A stretch of DNA of 64,000 nt from Taenia hydatigena (taxonomy: Eukaryota > Platyhelminthes > Cestoda > Cyclophyllidea > Taeniidae): assembly GCA_036345935.2 (NCBI GenBank), contig JADWOT020000002.1:10198196-10262195 (forward strand), written 5' to 3'. Each line of letters starts with the position of its first letter. The first letter of the stretch is position 1. The notes beneath the pieces were generated by a model. It had not been told where the DNA came from, made no database searches, and was given only the letters and a program-made list of their open reading frames with translations. Below, in pieces: positions 48,417 through 60,410 of this stretch. A program made the position numbers and the translations under genes.

Positions 48417-51400
48417 TCATCGCCACATTCCACTATACTCTTCTCCTTCTTTGCTCTTCACACTGTAATTTGTTTCTTCTGGTTCGCTTTTAAGCACAGA
48501 GTAGCCATGAGCCACAGAAGAGATAATCACCCCAACACCAAAGGAATCCCTGGCCACCTGCATCTAAGATTGGGGAAGGTAAGCACCATAAAATCAAACT
48601 ACTCACCGTATCATTTACCTTGTCCCTAGGACGACCGCAGATCACTACATTATCAGGGTAAGTAGCAATCAGCCACTCAACTGCTGGAAGAACCTAAACA
48701 AGAGAAGAGAGTAGAAGTGATGCGCTTCAATTTCATCCACTCACCTTCTGGAGCATCTCCAAATAATTAATATCATCAAAAAATCTTGAAATCCCAAGAG
48801 TTGCAGAGACTCAGTATTCAGCAATGATACTGGCGAATGACTGCTTCAAAATGCCGGCTCTTTATCAAATTTGACGGTCCTCAACACGCCAATTTGTAAG
48901 CCAAACTCAGTGTCGAAAGAGGTTGACCACGAGCTGACTCCCGAGCTAGTGAAATCGTAAAGGGTGTCTTCCTTTCATTTGCCGTCCATTGCGGGCGACA
49001 GGGCCGTAAATGCGCTTCCTAGAGCAGGTTTCTACCAGTTCTGATCTTCGGTTGTAGTGACTACCATGACTTGGAGCCTACGCGTTTTGCGTGTCGAGAT
49101 GTGAGATGGAATCTTGATTGTATTTTCCTTATTTAAATGATGATGAGGTTGATTGCTGAAAAAGAACTGCACTTTCGATACGACGTAGACATTACTCCGG
49201 ATCCTGGGACAAAGAACTAGATATACGAGCCGTTTCGCTCCCACCGACTTGTTGTTTGGAATAATGCCCACGTCATATTTTAAACTGCATTTCTTCTTCA
49301 GCATTCAACCCATCCATCATTTAAACAGGATAAGTACATTTAAAGCTCCATCGCGCATCCCACACTAGGGATGCATTAGTTTTTGGGCCAAAACTGCTGC
49401 ATGACTACTTCAGGAAGTTCATGAACGACACCTCAACAAGAATAATCCGCATTACAATCTCCCCCATAGCAAGCGTATTAACGACCTTGTTACCCACAAC
49501 AGGCGGCTCATGGAGAGAAGAATTTCCTTTTGATTCGATTATTTCCGGAACCAATTTGCGACCGCTCCACCGTGATGCCGGATTCGACTTTGCCTTTACT
49601 CTATTGTTTATGGCTTGGAAAGAAGACATAGAGGGTTTAACAATTTCCCATCAGGCAAATTAGGATATTTTAGGTTGCGATCGACTCACCTGCTTTTTTT
49701 GCGACTTTGCTTCCTCTTCTTCCGTTTATCCAGAACAATTGGCAATTTTGGTTTGATGTCGAGATTCCCAGCAAGTATTCCAAGGATCCTAACCACGTCT
49801 TAGCAAATCGCCTCTTATTCTGCGTCCTAAGAAATGATTGAATAACGTAAACGGCAAAATATCCTAAAACTCGGTTACCTTAACTAGTCTTAAGCCGGTT
49901 TTAAAATGATAAGAGAAACGTACGCTGCACTTCCTCTTCCTCAGCTTAGAAAACTCAGATGTGGAGAGCAACTCAATCCTCCAGGCAGCCTCGCGCTTCA
50001 GCTTAAATAGCTTGCAGGTGAAGCGATTGATTTGAAGTCAAATGCCTTTTAAAACAATATCAAATCTGCATAATTATGCGTAACCTTTCGTCCTAAAGCC
50101 AACTCTTAATCAATTATAACAACCTGCCTTAAATATGCCTGGATTAGCTACTTTTCTTTCCGGGAATTTTACCTAATGAAGAGCTATGTTGTTCAGGAAA
50201 TTCACAAATCCACCTTAAGATATTTACCTTACGCACTTTCCATCCGCAATCTCGTCTGCAATGTAGACGAAAACGCAGGGTTTAAAGTGTCAACTTTATT
50301 GCTAGACTTAATATTCCAATATTTTGCTCCCATCAAGTGCTATATTAAGAGCATCCTTACAGACAGGCTTGCATAAGCCGTAGCATCGCCATCTGCCTCC
50401 TCGCCTCTGCTGCCAACTCTGACGCGAGTAAAATCTGTGTTACACGTTGTGATTATTATCTCATGTAGAAGAGAATCACGAAAATACCGACCTTCCCTAT
50501 CACGAGGCTCAAGTTATTTTCTGACTTCTCGCCAAATGGATTCATTTCAAGAAACTAAGTATTACATAGCCTTCCTCTCCTCATCCTTTCGAGCTTCAAC
50601 CCCCACCGGTTGCCATTAACCACTCCATCAGGCGATTTTCTTTCACTCATTAGTTTGCAGTCCTCATCCTTCTATCCATCCTGCAGAGAACCTTTGTGGG
50701 GTCAACCTTGTTGAAGTGGATGATTATTGACAAGGCGCGGAGTTGTGCATTGCAGATGAAGCAGTTCGCAGAGGCGACTACCTTCATTACGCGGAAAGCC
50801 TTTTGCTCCAAAGATGGCAGAATTTGCTGTGAGTTTTGGGTGGGTAAACCGAACTACTTCATGACACCGCCCACTTTCTCAATAGTTGCACTTGATAGAA
50901 TTTATCGTTGACTCATATTTAAGTGGCTTTATTAACAGATAGCAAACATGTGGAAATGGCAAGGGAAGGAGAGGAAGGTTGAATGATTAAAAATGCAGAA
51001 ACAAAAGATAGTGTGTGCAGCTTGCATGAGTGTAATGATGGCAACAATTGTGCTGCGAGTAGCATTGATGAAGAAGATAAGGATGAAAGTTGCTGCTCAT
51101 ATATGGTAGGGAGGAAGGATGTTCATCCACCTCTCTCCAAGGCCGTCTCCCTTACCAATGGTGCTCAGCATTGTGATTCGACCTTCTCCAGCTTGTTTTG
51201 CTGCTCAACGGGCCTGCAAATTTATCTGGATTAGCGCCTTTATAATTTATTGGTTTAATTCTCACTCTGAGTGAGGCAGTTCTACAAAAAGCGACTTCCA
51301 CACTCCTCATTAAAACAACTTGATTGTCCATTCACATGAACGTGGAACTCGTTCCCCATCAGGTTGTGACAATCGGAGTCGTAACAAATCATGTTTTTTA

Positions 51401-52130
51401 CGTAATGGTGGTTGGCAGTTAAAACAACAAAGCGGATGTAAAATATTTTGTGAATTCCGAGAATGAAAATTGGACACACCCAGACAAATAAACGCGGTTG
51501 GTGTTATTACTTAACCGATGCGATTTCGAAAATGTCCTGATGGATTCTGCGCCTGTCATCTTTAGTTTCGCCCTTCACCTGATTCAACATATTGATGCAT
51601 TCATTAGAAGCAATATTCATTTTGCGGAGTCGTTATTTGGTTGGATCTCGATCACGGAAAATCAAATTGGCTTAACCTTGTTTTGTGGAAAGTGTTGCAC
51701 CCATCCCTATAATATCTAGGTATTCAACTTTACCGTTGATTTGATATGCATATTTGCATTTCTGACACTGCGCACATCATGTTTCATTAACTTACTGCCT
51801 GCTGCTTTATCAAAAGATAGGTTAGGAAGGGCATCAGCTAGTTGTAGGAGGTTGTTTTACTTCATCATATGCGCATTTAAGAATTTATACTTTAATGTTT
51901 AAATTTGAATAGAAATGGAAATGAGCTCTGGTGACGCTAGTGAAAGTGTTGCTGTGGTCTTCATCAAAAGGTTGCCCATGATCCATTCCGGAACAGCTGA
52001 AGTGTGATAACTGCAAAGGTACCAGGGGCTGTTTTCTTGGATCCATTCTTGCAATACTTTCTCCTTTTCAGTCATGTAGATCATTCTACCCAACTGTGTC
52101 ACAAGACTGAGTGGTGAGATTGCTTCCACT
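48417..52130 (-). CDS. Unidentified multi-exon gene or gene remnant in the spacer
   Basis: A chain of splice-bounded segments on one strand. 50826-50692 reads QILPSLEQKAFRVMKVVASA and NCFICNAQLRAL. 50434-50361 reads LASELAAEARRQMAMLRLMQ. 50010-49879 reads LKREAAWRIELLSTSEFSKL. About 49800-49690 has a Lys/Arg-rich stretch (KRKKRKQSRKK, a nuclear-localisation-like patch). 49600-49432 reads GNKVVNTLAMGEIVMRIILV. About 49020-48846 reads SFDTEFGLQIGVLRTVKF. 48784-48745 reads FFDDINYLEMLQK. 48693-48619 is exactly 25 codons (PAVEWLIATYPDNVVICGRP) with consensus borders. 48563-48417 starts VARDSFGVGVIISS and ends in a stop. Farther upstream, 52129-51899 (LVTQLGRMIYMTEKEKVL) may belong. Some joins do not keep phase and one segment has a stop inside, so it may be a pseudogene or my exon borders may be wrong. 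No family recognised. Confidence 0.4.
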
Positions 52131-52728
52131 TTCGACTTTAGGTAGGAGCAAAGGGACTAGAGTGTAGAGGGAGGGATACTGTGTAAGGCGAGGGAGTGGG
52201 TGTGCAGTCTTTGTTTGAATCTGTTTGCAGGCGATTCTCCCCTTTCCTCCTCTTCCTTTTTACAACCTCTGCAATGAGAAGGTTGGATTTTTGTTGACGT
52301 CTCTATTATAAGTACACGAGTGATGTGTGTCAGCGAAGCCGAAGCAGTTAAGGCGAGGATATCTCGCACTCCAACGAGCAACCATGCTCGTCTGCGACCA
52401 GCTTTTTAATTGTCCTCCCGCCTCTCGCCTACAAAGTATATTTCAAGAACATAAGTGTTGAACTGATACTCGAAGCGATGTTAGTTGCCCTCGATTACGC
52501 GATGCTCAAGGAAATTAGGATATTGAACTGCAAGGATTACTTTGGAATCCCTTTCCAAAGCATCTTTCCGGCCAGAGAGTTGTGCTTAGTGGTCGCTACA
52601 CGTCTGAGAGGAGTGTTCAAACAGACGCTTTAGGTGCTCCCCTTTTGGGTGGTTTAAACATCTAGTGAATTCGAACCACCACCACCACCATTGGATGGGT
52701 GAGGAGCTTGAAAAGTGTGTGCGGTCAA
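52131..52728. other. Spacer edge
   Basis: No gene. A CAC microsatellite (accaccaccacca) lies at 52677-52690 just before the R3 end element. Confidence 0.5.
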
Positions 52729-53030
52729 CTCTCACACGGTGCACATGCCATGACATTCACCAGCCCCACAGTTAATAATAACAACACAGGAGGTCCTATC
52801 TTCCAGCCAATTCGATGCCTTTAATTGACACAATTCATTGTCAACATTACTGATGGAGGCAGTAAACTGGATGTTCGGGGAAACGGTAAATAAATTCGAC
52901 CCACAGTTGGATTGTGGTGGTGGCTGCGGCACCTTGCAAAGAAGTTAGTCTGGTCTTCCCGTTTATTCGAAAGCTGATCTGTAAGCTAAAATTCGCCGGA
53001 TAAGTTTGAAATGAGCTTCGAACAACGCTA
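52729..53030 (+). repeat. R3 end element, right arm inner end
   Basis: 'ctcacacggtgcacatgcca', 'gatggaggcagtaaactgg', 'gtggtggtggctgcggc', ending 'cttcgaacaacgct'. Same orientation as 36885-37185. Confidence 0.8.
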
Positions 53031-53400
53031 GTTGCTAGACCTCAGGTCAAATACACATCTGCATCCAAGTTAAAAGGGGAGAGAAATGAGGAAGTAAGAT
53101 TAAGTAAATGCAAAGCAATGGAGAATGCTCTAGAAGCATAAAAACGAGTAGGTAAAGGTGTGAAAAGCCAACGTGAGGTTGGTGCAGTAAACACGAAGGC
53201 GGAAAGAGGACCTCGTGATGAGAGCACTGCATCTCATCAAATTTTTAGTCATTTTCCTCTAGTCTTTGTCACCCTTAGCAATCTTCCCTTACCACCGGTC
53301 ATGGTCCTTTCAACTAGGTACCTTTAAGCAAAATGCGGCTAACTTTCGTCAAAGTGTTAAGAAATAAGTCTGCATCACTGAATTTAATCCACAAGGTATA
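53030..53400 (+). repeat. R1 (inverted) and R2 modules, inner end of right arm
   Basis: R1 in the minus sense at 53035-53200 ('gacctcaggtcaaatacac', 'ctgcatccaagttaaaagg') and R2 in the plus sense at 53240-53400 ('accaccggtcatggtccttt', 'cactgaatttaatccac'). Confidence 0.65.
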
Positions 53401-53694
53401 CCTTCATAATCTCGAAACTGAGTATTGCACTTTAACTTTGTATCCATGCTCATATTAACCTCGTATTTCTCCTTCATTTACGCTTTGTGAGTGAATAACT
53501 TGAATAGAGCCACTAATGTTTGTCGCCTTCTTCAGCCTCCCAAGCCTGCTACTGAAGTCATCAAGTAGGCACTACATGATGAGTTTCAATCTCCTACTTA
53601 AGTTGTGTTAATGTGCTTTCTTCTACTGCTGTTTGTGCTATTAGCCAGCAGAAGACGCTGACGTCATTGACAACGTAATGCTTAAGCAATCTTT

Positions 53695-53790
53695 AATAAT
53701 TGGATGAATGAGTGGATGAGGAATGGGTGGAGGGAAAGTGGGTGGATGAGAGGGAGAGTAACAAACGGATAGATGGATAAATACGGTGTG
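53695..53790 (+). repeat. Purine-rich GGAT simple repeat
   Basis: Imperfect ggatgaatgagtggatgag units, the mirror of 42980-43085. Confidence 0.7.
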
Positions 53791-54759
53791 TGTAATGAAG
53801 GGGTCTACAGATTTAAATTACCACGACCTGACATCAATAGCGTTGTCATGCTGCTACGCAAAGGTCTTCAACTGCCAGCCATGCTTAAATGAAAGCCTCT
53901 CTCAAACCCGTAAGTCCTTTTAATGTTCCAGCGAATCCACGCACATTAAAAGGGAAGACATTCAGTATTGACTTTGGCAAAGAAGGTAAATGCTAAATGG
54001 AAACGCCACACCTTGATTACAGCATTGACGATAGAGCTCAAATGATGTTTGAAGACATCCAGATGAGACAATATCCACACCGCCACTTAGTTCACTCACA
54101 CGCAGTACAGCGGTTAGTTGTGAAAATTTATCTCCTCCTCAGTACCCTCCGTGGATAATGCATCGAGATGATGGTCATCGTTTGCCACATCGCAGGTGAA
54201 TCAATCTAGCAGATCGGAATAGGCCGTGTGCTACCCTTCAAATGCAACATGAAATGCAAACAAAGTTAGTTAAAACATTGGAACACGATGCTAGTCTGTC
54301 CACAAAATGGTGGAGGTAATGAACTTTACATGACTAACGCCATTGAGAGGAAAATTATCATAATGCCATGCTGGTGGGATAATAAACGGTTTTAGTGCGG
54401 ATGTAGTGGTGGGAGGAGGTGGGGGAGGAGAAGCAGGCGTTTGCAGATGCTGTATCCTAACAAGGGGGAGAGCATTGAAGAATTGGCTGCTAGAAAAGGT
54501 AAGAGGAAGTATGTACTGCGTCGGTGGTTTGTTGAACGCCAGATGTCGGTGATGGGAAAGAGGGACGGAGTCACTAACTTACCACGCCGTTGTACCTTAG
54601 TCACCGAGTGGGTCGTCGTCGGTGTGTGAAATGTATTTTTTCTGAGTACTACGTGTCCTTTGATCTTCTTCGAGGTTGGGTGGGCGGAGGGTGATAGGCT
54701 GGGGTGCGGTGAAGTGCGCATGATTTAGTGAAGGAGATATCTTAGCAAAAATTGAAGCG

Positions 54760-54960
54760 ATGTCAGCCAGTGCTCATTTGTGATTGATGCTGACCCATAA
54801 AACAAACTAGTGTCCGGACACTGGGCCTCCACTTCGTGGTATGGCTTTTGCACCATGCTACTTGCCCCCTAGACCCTTTGTACGGCAGTTAGCAGTATGT
54901 TCTAACCGCATCAATGCATACTCTGTGCTGTACCTTCACGAGTCTCTTTTTTTGGGAAGC
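54760..54960 (-). repeat. Repeat module R4, copy 4
   Basis: Minus-sense match to 41860-42060 ('gcactggctgacatcgc', 'ccagtgtccggac', 'ctgccgtacaaagg'). Confidence 0.6.
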
Positions 54961-55079
54961 AGTTACAGTTCACTTGTTCGACGCGAGCGCTAATAATCAA
55001 CATTAAATGAATCATGCACCACGAGCCGCTAAAATGAGCAGTCAGCGATTTCACCTCCTCCTAATCATTGGTGCATGTG

Positions 55080-55210
55080 GAGCTCAAGCCACTAGCCACA
55101 TCTGCATCCAAGTTAAAATGGTGGAGATGCTAAGAATTGGGATGAAGTAGATGCAAAATAATGGAGACTGTTTTGAAAGCATAGGGGTAAGTAGGTGAAC
55201 GTGTGAGAAA
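55080..55210 (-). repeat. Repeat module R1, extra copy in right arm
   Basis: 'ctgcatccaagttaaaatgg', 'gaattgggatgaagtagatg', 'agcataggggtaagtagg'. It has no counterpart at the mirrored place in the left arm, so it was inserted or duplicated after the arms separated, or lost on the left. Confidence 0.65.
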
Positions 55211-55641
55211 ACAACGTGAACTCATTTGCCTATGGTGGCTTGTATTGGGCGTACATGTATGAGTCGCGTGATGTTTACATGCAGCATGGTGAAATAGAAC
55301 TTTCTAGCACACTTGACTGTCCCTCTCCACACTGCCCAGAAGACATGAAATTAGCATCCATCCACTCACAAATTCACCCAACAATCTATCTCTTCATCCT
55401 TCCCCGTCCCCATCCATTCATTCTTCCATTCCCATCTCCATCTTCTTGTACATCCTTCCGCCATTCCAGCATACGTCCATCAGTCAACCTTCCTTCGCAA
55501 TCCCTCTCTCCCTACCTTCCTTTCTTTTATCCTTCACTCATCCAACGCTCCATTCAACTTGTCATTCATTCCGTTCCCATGCATCGAGACACCAATTGCT
55601 TTCAACTCCCCTTCTCCAATTCAAATGATTATCATCTACTG

Positions 55642-55872
55642 CTCCAATCATATCCCTCTGATACTGGCCATTTCGCCTCACACCCAATTCATTCGCCAGT
55701 TATTTTCCTCCAGTCTGTGACCACCCACAACAATCTTCTATCACAATCGGTCAAGGTCCCTTCTGTCACGTGCCTTTTGGCACAACGTGACTCACTTTTG
55801 CCGAACCAGTGGGAACATGAAGACTGCAAGGAACATGACCAAGCGACTCTTTTGGCTTCATCGATAGGCTAG
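55642..55872 (+). repeat. Near-identical tract with R2, right arm copy
   Basis: Mirror of 41454-41684 with an identical 76-codon conceptual reading. It forms the end of a 218-codon open frame (55216-55872), whose first part runs through R1 flank and a pyrimidine-rich tract and is probably not protein-coding. Confidence 0.65.
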
Positions 55873-56333
55873 GCAAAAGGGCAATGTTTTCAGCCAGCAA
55901 GATTTTAAAGTTGATCAAATTCAATAGCAACTGTTTGATTCACCTTATTATTGCTGCCCTTAGCCAAAAGAAGGATCGTTGGAACATAAGTAATGGTTAA
56001 ACCTACCACACATCACTCACTGTCAACCAGTAAAGTTCAATGCACCTGTCTTCAAAATGCCATCGTCTCGAATGCATTGCTGTGGTTAATTTTACAATTT
56101 GATGTTGACATCATACTTGCTCAAACACTTCAAAGTGGTGATAAAATGAAATCCACTGTCTATTATCTCTATGAGATTGTCTGATTTGCTTTGTATGGAG
56201 TCGCCTTCTTCACTTTTCGCATGAAGTCGCCAAAACTAAGGAAGAGTCGGATGAAAAACCCCCAGGTGGAAGGAATACCCTCACAAGGCAGGCTTGCAAA
56301 ACCACTTAAATCACATTAGAGAGCGAAGAGAAG

Positions 56334-56516
56334 GATTCCACAACATCGTTTCTGGTGGCGTCGCACTCCGCACAAGATTTTACCCTGAGGTTACCTCTTT
56401 AACTCCGTCAAAATACCATCGACAGTTGCTCACTACATTATTCAGAAGCTGTTTTTTTTTACAGAGTGGAGAGCATTCGTGTTGAAGGGATGGAAGGCAA
56501 TTAAGGGCAGCCTCAA
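56334..56516 (+). other. Perfectly conserved block, right arm copy
   Basis: See the left-arm copy at 40811-40992. Here the same segment is on the plus strand. After the T run and acag, the frame WRAFVLKGWKAIKGSLKAML runs through the block and beyond to a GT at 56549 (tacaa|gtaagg), so it could be an exon. Confidence 0.6.
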
Positions 56517-56999
56517 AGCAATGCTTTCTAGGCAGTCAGTATACAAGTAAGGCCTGTATCCGGAACTCCGCTGACAATAAAGTGGTCTATTTTTAGCTTC
56601 AAGATCAACATCGGAAACATCCAACCTATGCTTGATTCTCCCATATTGTGACTCTGATGAGACTTTTAAACTTTCTTTCCACTTCCAACCACTTCTTATT
56701 CTACTCACTGGTATTGTGGCCAGTTGGCATTAATGCATCTAGATGCTAAAGTAGGATAATGATGAGTATGATGATAAAAAAGGAGGCAATGAATAAATCA
56801 TCTGGCGATGCCATTTCACGAAAATGGTTTCATCTTGATTGATTAACTAGTCCTGGTTGCATCTAAAGGAATACTTTTCTAGCACACCTTCAATCAAAGC
56901 TGAGTGGTGTCTTGGCCTTAGCAAGCGTGTCTGCAGTCCATTTTACAGACTATAATATATTTTTTGCTAAACTGTTGGTTTCAGTTACGGTTACTTGGA

Positions 57000-57330
57000 A
57001 TGGTAACATTGCCTGTGTCGGGTGGTCTGGACTCTGGGTCCTCCTAGCAGCAACAATCCCTTTCTATTTGCTAAATACGAATAATCTGCCCTAGTATTAT
57101 GCCCTCTCTTGTCTTCAAAGGGGTCTTGAAATGCTACGCACTAGTTACAGATGCTTTGATGCATAAAAACGCTCTTTTAGTTCTGGAATCGATTTCAACT
57201 GATGCGAAAAATAGTAGATACAACCCGTAGGGTCACGAAAGAAAGACAAAAGAATAGGCGCATTGATTCGGGCTGAATAACAGAAGCAGTTGCAATGACC
57301 TGGGGTCCCTTTGTGGGTAAGTGGTTCCAA
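57000..57330 (-). pseudogene. Second FN3 exon remnant plus R5, right arm
   Basis: The minus strand reads GPQVIATASVIQPESMRLFF, similar to the start of the other FN3 exon (APQNVKIEAIDPYRVRVSW). It then continues in another frame as DPTGCIYYFSHQLKSIPELK. It therefore has one frame break in the B-C part of the domain. R5 follows at 57160-57000. It belongs with the second leader at 57836-57767. Confidence 0.4.
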
Positions 57331-57439
57331 TGGTGAAGATCCACCAGCCAGTTTTTAATTGGCAGGTTTGCATGCCAGGAGGGATGTCCTGATCAATCAA
57401 CACGTGTGTTAACCTAGCTGCGGACCGGTGGTGACTGGG

Positions 57440-57462
57440 CTTGGATGTGTGTGTGTGTGTGC
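57440..57462 (+). repeat. TG microsatellite
   Basis: Run of tg repeats. The mirrored position in the left arm (about 39900) has only a short interrupted 'cacacata', so the repeat expanded in the right arm. Confidence 0.8.
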
Positions 57463-57766
57463 ATGTAATGGGTATAGGTCACCCTGTTGACTAAAGCAAA
57501 CGTTCTTTCTAGTGACTGACTGACATTAGGCCCGAAGCATCAGAGAGTGGTAGAGTTTCATTTGTCCCGGTGTGCTCTCACGGGCACACAAATAGAGTGA
57601 GGTAGAAGCAAAATGCTCAAGAATCAGAACGATAGCGTAAAAGAACTGCGTCTCTCGTAATGCTTACTAGGGAATTGAGCAAAACGCTAAACTAATCAGA
57701 CGATGCAAGGAAGTAAATGAATCTACTTAGTAGTTAATCAAAGTAAAGCATGGATATATGTCTTAC

Positions 57767-57836
57767 TTCTTGCCATTTGACGATCGCCATGCAGGAATAA
57801 GGTTGCCAGGAATATGAAGCTGAATGGAAATGATAT
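57767..57836 (-). pseudogene. Second leader exon, right arm (start codon lost)
   Basis: 70 nt, with hydrophobic SFIFLATLFLHGDRQ and a donor that is good (gtaaga, phase 1). The position of ATG reads ATA. It is paralogous to the first leader and mirrored to 39526-39595. Confidence 0.5.
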
Positions 57837-58029
57837 CTCTCCTACAGCAAAAACAGAGCTCGTATTGGCAGCCCACACATGTGTCTTTGTAAGCATGTGG
57901 TAAGGAGATGTAAGCCAATGGAATGATCCACTCTTGACCTACAAAGCAAATCGTGCACCCACACGCAAACCGTAGAACCACACTCATTGTTGTGTAGTTA
58001 AGGCGACTGGGTGGGTGTTCTCTGGTAGC

Positions 58030-58240
58030 GGCTCCTGCTGGCTTCTCACACACTCACCTACTCACCTCTATGATTTTAAATCAGTCCCCATTATTTTGCG
58101 TCTGCTTCATCCACTTCTCATTTTCTTACCTAATTTAATTTGTTTGAAGATGCAGCTAGTGACTTGAGGTCTGCATTCATCACTGATTTACAACAGGCGA
58201 AATCGCTAAGTGCTCATTTTATTCGACGTTCTACAATCAT
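58030..58240 (+). repeat. Repeat module R1, copy in right arm
   Basis: 'cttctcacacactcacctac', 'tgcgtctgcttcatccact', 'gaagatgcagctagtgactt' and 'gaggtctgcattcatcactg'. Mirror of 39190-39340. Confidence 0.7.
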
Positions 58241-58418
58241 CTGCAACAATTGATCATGCTAATGAAGATTAAAGGCAAATGCTTTTTAAATCAACCATCC
58301 TGCGGAGTAATGAAGCTTGCAGCAAAAATAAACAGCGTGTTTGGCAAACACAAGCATTGAGGTTCTATGCTCAGAGAAGGCAGAATAGTTCCTGGATTCG
58401 ACAGACGGTCGGGGAGAC

Positions 58419-59780
58419 TCATGCATGCACTAAGGCCATTGAAGCTAGCATAGCTCTAATGGCTAAAGCAGCACTGGTAGTTCCACCAGTAGCGACAGTT
58501 TTGAGTGTGGTGTAAAAAACCCATTGGAGTGGTCGTTGCAGTATTCGACGCGGATCGCTTCGACATGGGGATCGCAGGGGTGTGAGTCGAACTGGTATTC
58601 TTTGTGGGTGTGGAAGTTCTTACGGAACTCGGGGCCCTGACCAATGAACTTGCCCCTTCAGCTTAAAAAACAAATTCGCTCCACTGTATGTTTTGTCTCC
58701 CACATGTCAAAAAAGTGTTAACAGGGTACATTGTGATATTTTGGGCTATCTAATGAGGCGAGCGTGACGAAAATGTCTGTATTCGATATAATGACAGATG
58801 ATATTGTAAATGAAAGCTACAGAGCCATTTTAATAGTAACAATAAATGGGTTCGATTGTAGGCTTGATTCGCCTAGTCCTGGCTGCTTTCAAGCGATAGT
58901 TTTGTCTTTGACAAAAGGAGCATAAAGAACTCACATTCCTCCTTACCTGGAGTAATCGTTCAAACTCTATCACTGCAGAACCTATGTTCACGGTCATCTG
59001 CATCACCGTCCTCAATGCGTGCACAGACAATGACAACAATGGCTTGATTTGGTTTCAAATTCAGGATGGTGTAATTTTCCCACTTGGTGAGGTAGGTACC
59101 GCTAATCGGAACCTTTTCGACTTTCCAAGGAACACTATAGCCATTGACTCGCCCGTCGGGATTAGTTGGCGGTTTCCAACTCACGCGCACCCTGTAAGGA
59201 TCGATCGCCTCAATTTTCACGTTCTGTGGAGCTCTAGGATCTGCACAAATGGAAACGCAGAGAGATGTCTTCATTAGTGTGGGGAGAGTGATATGGTCTC
59301 ATTTGTCCCAGTGTGCCCCCACGTGACCCCATATTGGGCCAGATGGAAGCAAAATGCTCAAGCATTAGGGCGAATGCGTAAAAGGTGACAAGGAGTGAGC
59401 AGGGGGACCTGTGCCGCTTACTTCAACTTACTGGTGAATCAGGTAAACCATGAGGAGGTATGAGGCAATACAAAGGAACAAAGGAGCCTACTCAGTGGCA
59501 CCAAGCTGATTTGACTGTGATGTGATGCAGTGCAAACGAGTGACAGTAGATAAGTCTTTTCTAGCACTCTTTAGTTATTTTGTTCTGTTGAGAATCACTT
59601 GTTACGCCTGCCCGATATTCTAATTTATTACTGATTACTATATTGACTCTCATTTGATAAATGCTTATATTCACGTATCGATGAATGCAAAGCATGCGAA
59701 GGTACCTTACCTCCTTCAAATGTGAAACTGCCATAAAGGAATGACGTTGCCAGCAATATGAAGCAGAGAAAAAGAGAAAC
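58419..59780 (-). pseudogene. FN3 antigen-family pseudogene, right arm
   Basis: The leader exon (59780-59711) keeps a hydrophobic core (SLFLCFILLATSFLYG) and a consensus donor (gtaagg, phase 1), but its start codon reads GTT. The FN3 exon (59240-58947, 294 nt, phase 1-1; acceptor ttgtgcag, donor gtaagg) is open across the whole domain: APQNVKIEAIDPYRVRVSW, PTNPDGRVNGYSV, YTILNLKPNQAIVVIV. A TGA then occurs at 58962-58960, close to the exon end. The tail exon (58661-58419) is Ser/Thr-rich (VRTSTPTKNTSSTHTP) and ends, after one frame break, in a hydrophobic C-terminus (TSAALAIRAMLASMALVHA, stop). It is better preserved than the left-arm copy, but start loss, the early stop and the frame break make expression of an intact protein unlikely. 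Confidence 0.75.
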
Positions 59781-60410
59781 CTCTCCTCCAAAAGAAAACA
59801 GAACTTGTATCTACAACTCACACACGTGTAATTACAAGCATGCAGTGAGAGAATGTGAACCAATGGAAAGGCCTACTCTTGACCACACAGTGGAAACACA
59901 CACGGCATTGGGTCGTTTGATCGATTGTAATGGACTTCTGTGGTGCAAACCGACTGCTAGCCTAAATTAACGTTATCCTTTAAACTCTCTTGTCAGTTCC
60001 TGTCTTTGCTTTAGTGTAAGCGGTGATATTGTGAGTGGGTGATTTGCCCGCACTTGCAAAGGAATTCTCTCATGCTTTGGGTCCGCAAAAGCATATGGGA
60101 ATGCGGTGGTGAAAAGAATCAATGCTGATCTCCCAGCTGTGTTGCCTGCAGGATTTGACGAAAAGGATTCGATGTGTCTTACAGAAGTGGTTAGAATTCT
60201 TCCTTAAGGACACTCCCTCCCACTCTACATCCAGGAGTCTGCATGTCCTTCATGGCATTTTAAAATCTTGCACTTCTGCCACCTTGTCACTATGGATAAT
60301 GTGGCGTCCATGACTGCCTTATTAAGCTCTCCTGTTTCATTTTGTGTTGTAAAGTGCATGACAGAACGCAGTAGTCAGGAATCAAAGAAAAATAGGTGGC
60401 AGCGACAAGT

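Noticed and set aside
53042..53232. Two overlapping 61-codon minus frames and the similar plus frame at 43517-43765
   Set aside because: These are readings of repeat R1, which is present in many decayed copies; the frames are not conserved among copies.
55216..55872. 218-codon plus-strand frame, the longest in the window
   Set aside because: It runs through a C/T-rich tract that lacks stops and then through repeat R2, and has no domain. The identical 76-codon end is explained by arm homogenisation.
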